Of a stretch of DNA of 64,000 bases, positions 61,297 through 64,000 are shown piece by piece. Both the position numbers and the translations under genes were made by a program. Positions within the stretch are counted from its first letter, which is position 1, and the number at the start of each line of letters is the position of its first letter. Under the pieces are notes generated by a model. It did not search any database. It was given only the letters and a program-made list of their open reading frames with translations, and had not been told where the DNA came from. Source of the DNA: Microbacterium sp. (GTDB taxonomy: Bacteria; Actinomycetota; Actinomycetes; Actinomycetales; Microbacteriaceae); NCBI GenBank assembly GCA_013823625.1, contig PNMM01000001.1, positions 496,001 through 560,000 of the forward strand, given 5' to 3'.

Positions 61297-62721
61297 ATGA
61301 CTCTGCCGTTCAGTGCCGAACGCCCGCGCGAGTATGCGCCGATTCCGCCGCCGATTCGACGCCGTCGAGACGTCGCCGTCGCCCTGCCGCCCGGCCCCCG
61401 CACTCTGCCGGGTGGCCTCACGGCACGCTTCTTGCGCGACACTCCCGCCTTCTTGCTCGACCTGCACCGCACGTATGGCGACGTCGCGAGCTTCTGGCTC
61501 AACGGGCAGTTGTTCTACGCGTTCTTCTCACCCGAGGGCGTTGTCGACGTCACGGTCAAGAAGCAGCACAGCTTCATCAATGGCGTGGGCTTCGAACGCA
61601 TGGCCAAGGTGCTCGGCACGGGACTCTTGACGAGCGAAGAGCCCATCCATTTGCGGCACCGGCGCATGATGCAGCCGCCGTTTCATCACCACCAACTGGC
61701 CGAGTATGCCGCGACGATGCAGCGCATCACGCGCGACCACGTGGCGGGGTGGCGGGCTGGCGACGAGGTGCGCGCGAATGACGAACTCATGCGCCTGACG
61801 TTTCAGATCGTTGCCCAACTGCTCTTTGGCACCGAGATCGATCGCTATGCCGAGGGCGTGCAACACCACATGGGCGTCGCGATCGACCGCATCGAGCGCA
61901 CGATGCTGCCCGGGCTTGACCGCTTCGACCGGTCGCGCGTGCCCTACTTCGCGAAATTCAAAGAGTCGTCGGACTACCTGGCCACGGTCGCCGACGACAT
62001 CATCGTGCGCCGCGTAGCGGCCGCCGAGAAGGGCGAACCGCTCGGGGACGACTTGCTCGGGCTGTTGCTCGCCGCGCGCGACGCCGATGACGGTTCAGCG
62101 CTCAGCCACGACGAAGTGCGCGACGAAACCCTCACCCTGATCTTGAGCGGCCACGAGACCACGGCCAACGTGCTCACGTGGGCGATGTGCCACTTGCGCG
62201 ACCGGGACGACGTGTGGTCAGCGCTCGCTACTGAGGCTGACGAGTATCTGCCCGACGGGGAATCCCCCGACCTGCGCCGCGTCATTTCGGCGCCCACGGC
62301 CCACGCCGCCATGAATGAAGCCATGCGACTGGCGCCTCCCGTGTGGGTTGCTCCCCGACGCGCGCTCGAAGAGGTCGAGATTGCCGGCGTCACGGTGCCC
62401 CGTGGAGCCCACGTGCTCGTGTCGCAGTATGCGAGTCATCGCAGCGAACGATTTTTTCAGCATCCCGATGCCTTCATGCCCGAACGGTGGGCTAACGACT
62501 TCGAGTCGACCCTGCCGCGCGGCGCGTACTTTCCTTTCGGGGCGGGCACACGCAAGTGCCTCGGCGATCAGTTCGCGTTGCTCGAATCGCACATCATTCT
62601 TATGGAGTTCGCTCGCACCCTGCGGCCTCGCCCGACCGCGAGCGGCCTGCCGAAAGCCGAGCCGCGCGCGACCTACCGGCCTGCCGGGGGAGTGCCCGCC
62701 ACGATCGTCGCGGCGAGCTAG
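61297..62721 (+). CDS. Cytochrome P450
   Basis: Haem monooxygenase of 474 residues. The haem-binding loop FPFGAGTRKCLGDQ carries the thiolate Cys, the I-helix is LILSGHETTANVLTW, and the K-helix ExxR is NEAMRLAPP. AGGAGG precedes the ATG. No ferredoxin or reductase gene is adjacent, so electrons must come from elsewhere. Substrate unknown; the long-chain type (HRRMMQPPFHHHQL) resembles fatty acid or terpene P450s. It ends on a CTAG shared with the next gene. Confidence 0.95.
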   Translation: MTLPFSAERPREYAPIPPPIRRRRDVAVALPPGPRTLPGGLTARFLRDTPAFLLDLHRTYGDVASFWLNGQLFYAFFSPEGVVDVTVKKQHSFINGVGFERMAKVLGTGLLTSEEPIHLRHRRMMQPPFHHHQLAEYAATMQRITRDHVAGWRAGDEVRANDELMRLTFQIVAQLLFGTEIDRYAEGVQHHMGVAIDRIERTMLPGLDRFDRSRVPYFAKFKESSDYLATVADDIIVRRVAAAEKGEPLGDDLLGLLLAARDADDGSALSHDEVRDETLTLILSGHETTANVLTWAMCHLRDRDDVWSALATEADEYLPDGESPDLRRVISAPTAHAAMNEAMRLAPPVWVAPRRALEEVEIAGVTVPRGAHVLVSQYASHRSERFFQHPDAFMPERWANDFESTLPRGAYFPFGAGTRKCLGDQFALLESHIILMEFARTLRPRPTASGLPKAEPRATYRPAGGVPATIVAAS

Positions 62722-63110
62722 CCGAGGCTTGAGCCCAGCGCACCCGTGACGTAGGGCACAAGCCAGATTGCCCACACGACCACCGAGAAGCGGTGGAAGC
62801 TGTGCAGCTCGTTCTCGCGCTGACGCACGAGCACGATCACGGCCCACGCGAAGTGTACGGCCATGAGAATGAGGGCCACGAGCCCGCTGATAGCCATGAC
62901 CTGGTTCAGGATGCTCGGCTCAACCCCCGCCGCCCGATTCGCATCGGCGATGAGACTCATGAGGTACGTGCCGCTCGCGTCGGCCGCGAGCCCCAGCCCG
63001 AAGAACACGGTGTGCCACGGCTTGAGTGTCTTCTGGGCGCGCTCAGACCACACGCCGATCGTGTAGAAGACGAGGGCGAGCGTAATGAGAATGATGGCGG
63101 GAAGCAGCAT
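62718..63110 (-). CDS. HsmA-family (TIGR03987-like) membrane protein
   Basis: A 130-residue protein with four helices (LLPAIILITLALVFYTIGVW first). The conserved pattern GVWSERAQKTLKPWHTVFFGLGLAADASGTYLM (core FFGLGLAADASGTYLM) recalls HsmA/TIGR03987. A 422-residue frame continues upstream of the ATG at 63110 but is antisense to the lysoplasmalogenase gene and low-complexity, so I rejected it. Its function is unknown. Confidence 0.83.
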   Translation of the reverse strand: MLLPAIILITLALVFYTIGVWSERAQKTLKPWHTVFFGLGLAADASGTYLMSLIADANRAAGVEPSILNQVMAISGLVALILMAVHFAWAVIVLVRQRENELHSFHRFSVVVWAIWLVPYVTGALGSSLG

Positions 63111-63190
63111 GGTGTCAGTCTGCGATGACTCGAGCGCGGGCGCGAGCCTCTCGCGCGAAGTCAGGACCAACGTCCTGGCAGGGCGAGGCG

Positions 63191-63196
63191 TAGCCT
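63191..63196 (+). promoter_or_regulatory. -10 element TAGCCT of the lysoplasmalogenase gene (leaderless)
   Basis: TAGCCT lies 7 nt before the GTG at 63204, with no ribosome site. Confidence 0.4.
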
Positions 63197-63203
63197 GAGC
63201 CTC

Positions 63204-63923
63204 GTGCGCCCCACCTTTCGCCCCCTGCCCGCGTTCACTCCCTACATCGTCGTGACGGTCGTGCACCTCATCGCAATTGCCGTGGGCGGTGATGACCTCG
63301 TCGCCGCGACGAAGCCGTTGCTCATGCCCGCCTTGCTGATCGGGCTCGTGCTCGGACTGCCGGTTCGGCGGTCGATGCTGATCGTGTGGGGTGGCCTCGC
63401 CCTCGTGTTCTCGTGGCTCGGAGACGTGTTGCTGCAGAGCCCCGGCGAGATTGGCTTTCTTATCGGCATGGGTGCGTTTGGCCTGGCACACCTCGCCTAC
63501 ATCGCGCTCTACCTTGGGCCACTGCGCACGCGTCGCGTGCCGTGGTGGGGCATAGCGCTCGCCGTGGCCTGGTGGGCTGCGCTTGTCGCCCTCCTCGCGC
63601 CCAACCTCGGGGCCCTTCTGATTCCCGTGGCGGTCTATGGCCTCGTTCTCGGTACGGCTGCCGCGACCGCCCTCGGTACGACCCGGCTCATCGCCATCGG
63701 CGCGGGGGTGTTTCTCGTGAGCGACACCCTGCTGGGACTCGATCGCTTTCTGCCGAGCTTCTCGTTCGGCGCCGTCGACCTGCTCATCATGCTCAGCTAC
63801 TGCCTCGGCCAGGGGCTCATTATTGCGGGGGTCGTGACGGTTGCGCGGCGCCGGGCCGGTTTCGCCAATGCGGGGCAGCTGACGCCGGCGACAACCGCGC
63901 TCGAGCATCCTGGTAGTATCTGA
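63204..63923 (+). CDS. Lysoplasmalogenase-like (YhhN/TMEM86 family) membrane protein
   Basis: A 239-residue protein with about eight helices. ATKPLLMPALLIG, FSWLGDVLLQS, FGLAHLAYIALYL and LVSDTLLGLDRF are the conserved YhhN blocks, with the Asp residues proposed as catalytic in the vinyl-ether lipid hydrolase family. The activity on lysoplasmalogens is known for vertebrate members and some bacterial ones; here it is inference. Confidence 0.9.
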   Translation: MRPTFRPLPAFTPYIVVTVVHLIAIAVGGDDLVAATKPLLMPALLIGLVLGLPVRRSMLIVWGGLALVFSWLGDVLLQSPGEIGFLIGMGAFGLAHLAYIALYLGPLRTRRVPWWGIALAVAWWAALVALLAPNLGALLIPVAVYGLVLGTAAATALGTTRLIAIGAGVFLVSDTLLGLDRFLPSFSFGAVDLLIMLSYCLGQGLIIAGVVTVARRRAGFANAGQLTPATTALEHPGSI

Positions 63924-64000
63924 AGGTTGCCGTCTAACGGCCGCGGATAAAGAGAGCTCGAGCATCCAGCTGCGGGCACCGCGCAACGAGCAGAGAAGGG
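63924..64000 (+). other. Leader region of the next gene, beyond the window
   Basis: A promoter-like TAGTAT at 63914-63919 lies at the end of the lysoplasmalogenase gene, and GAGAAGGG at the window edge may be a ribosome site. No start codon is reached. Confidence 0.35.

Noticed and set aside
62718-63986. A 422-codon minus-strand frame covering the lysoplasmalogenase gene
   Set aside because: Only its last 130 codons look like a protein (HsmA-like, four helices). The upstream part is charged low-complexity sequence antisense to a clear YhhN gene.
1-64000. Prophage, insertion sequence, CRISPR or genomic island
   Set aside because: No transposase, integrase, cas gene, long inverted repeat, att-like duplication at the tRNA or visible base-composition shift was found.

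Overview
The window is one continuous stretch of a high-GC actinobacterial chromosome, most likely from the family Microbacteriaceae. That placement is an inference. It rests on the GC-rich third codon positions, frequent GTG starts, a translational ileS T-box of actinobacterial type, the order folC / DUF4233 gene / ndk / RNase E / rplU-rpmA-obgE-proB-proA / nadD / rsfS, and SigK-RskA, QAT-type (OpuC-like) and CydABCD loci typical of these bacteria. I see no rRNA, CRISPR array, insertion sequence, prophage or compositional break. It reads as core chromosome with a few niche-specific loci.

Region by region. 1-4.5 kb: 3'-truncated valS, a membrane-anchored Ser/Pro/Glu-rich protein and an exported GH1 glycosidase, all on the minus strand. 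4.5-10.2 kb: T-box, ileS, folC, DUF4233 gene and ndk. 10.2-17.4 kb: VKOR, RNase E/G with a long leader, a metal-type permease pair, a propeller-like surface protein and a DUF4031 gene. 17.4-25.3 kb: ribosomal proteins L21/L27, Obg, ProB, ProA, NadD, RsfS, a zinc-ribbon protein and tRNA-Ala(GGC). 25.4-34.4 kb: PLP decarboxylase, PdxH, LLM oxidoreductase, a rhodanese lipoprotein divergent from an MFS exporter, UbiA, GH3 and an APH-like kinase.

34.4-37.7 kb holds what I consider the most interesting locus. Two tandem paralogous exported acidic/Ser-Pro-rich small proteins sit next to a sensor kinase/response regulator pair, and three near-identical TGAGAR-N2-CTCTCA inverted repeats precede the three transcription units. 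37.7-43.6 kb: OB-fold-like protein, App1 phosphatase, TetR and an OpuC-type ABC importer. 43.6-50.2 kb: DedA and CydABCD (cytochrome bd oxidase and its exporter), with CydD apparently starting at CTG. 50.2-56.6 kb: aspartase, Ada-AlkA fusion, PrsW protease and two membrane proteins. 56.6-59.6 kb: a surface DUF4397 protein, sortase, ECF sigma (SigK-like) and RskA-like anti-sigma. 59.6-64 kb: HdeD-like, PNPOx-like, OsmC, cytochrome P450, HsmA-like and lysoplasmalogenase genes.

Two themes recur. Many genes lack a Shine-Dalgarno sequence but have a TANNNT-like hexamer exactly 6-7 nt before the start codon, which predicts leaderless mRNAs. Three convergent gene pairs end on a shared CTAG, so that each stop codon overlaps the other. 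All functional calls come from reading motifs and recalling families; no search was run.
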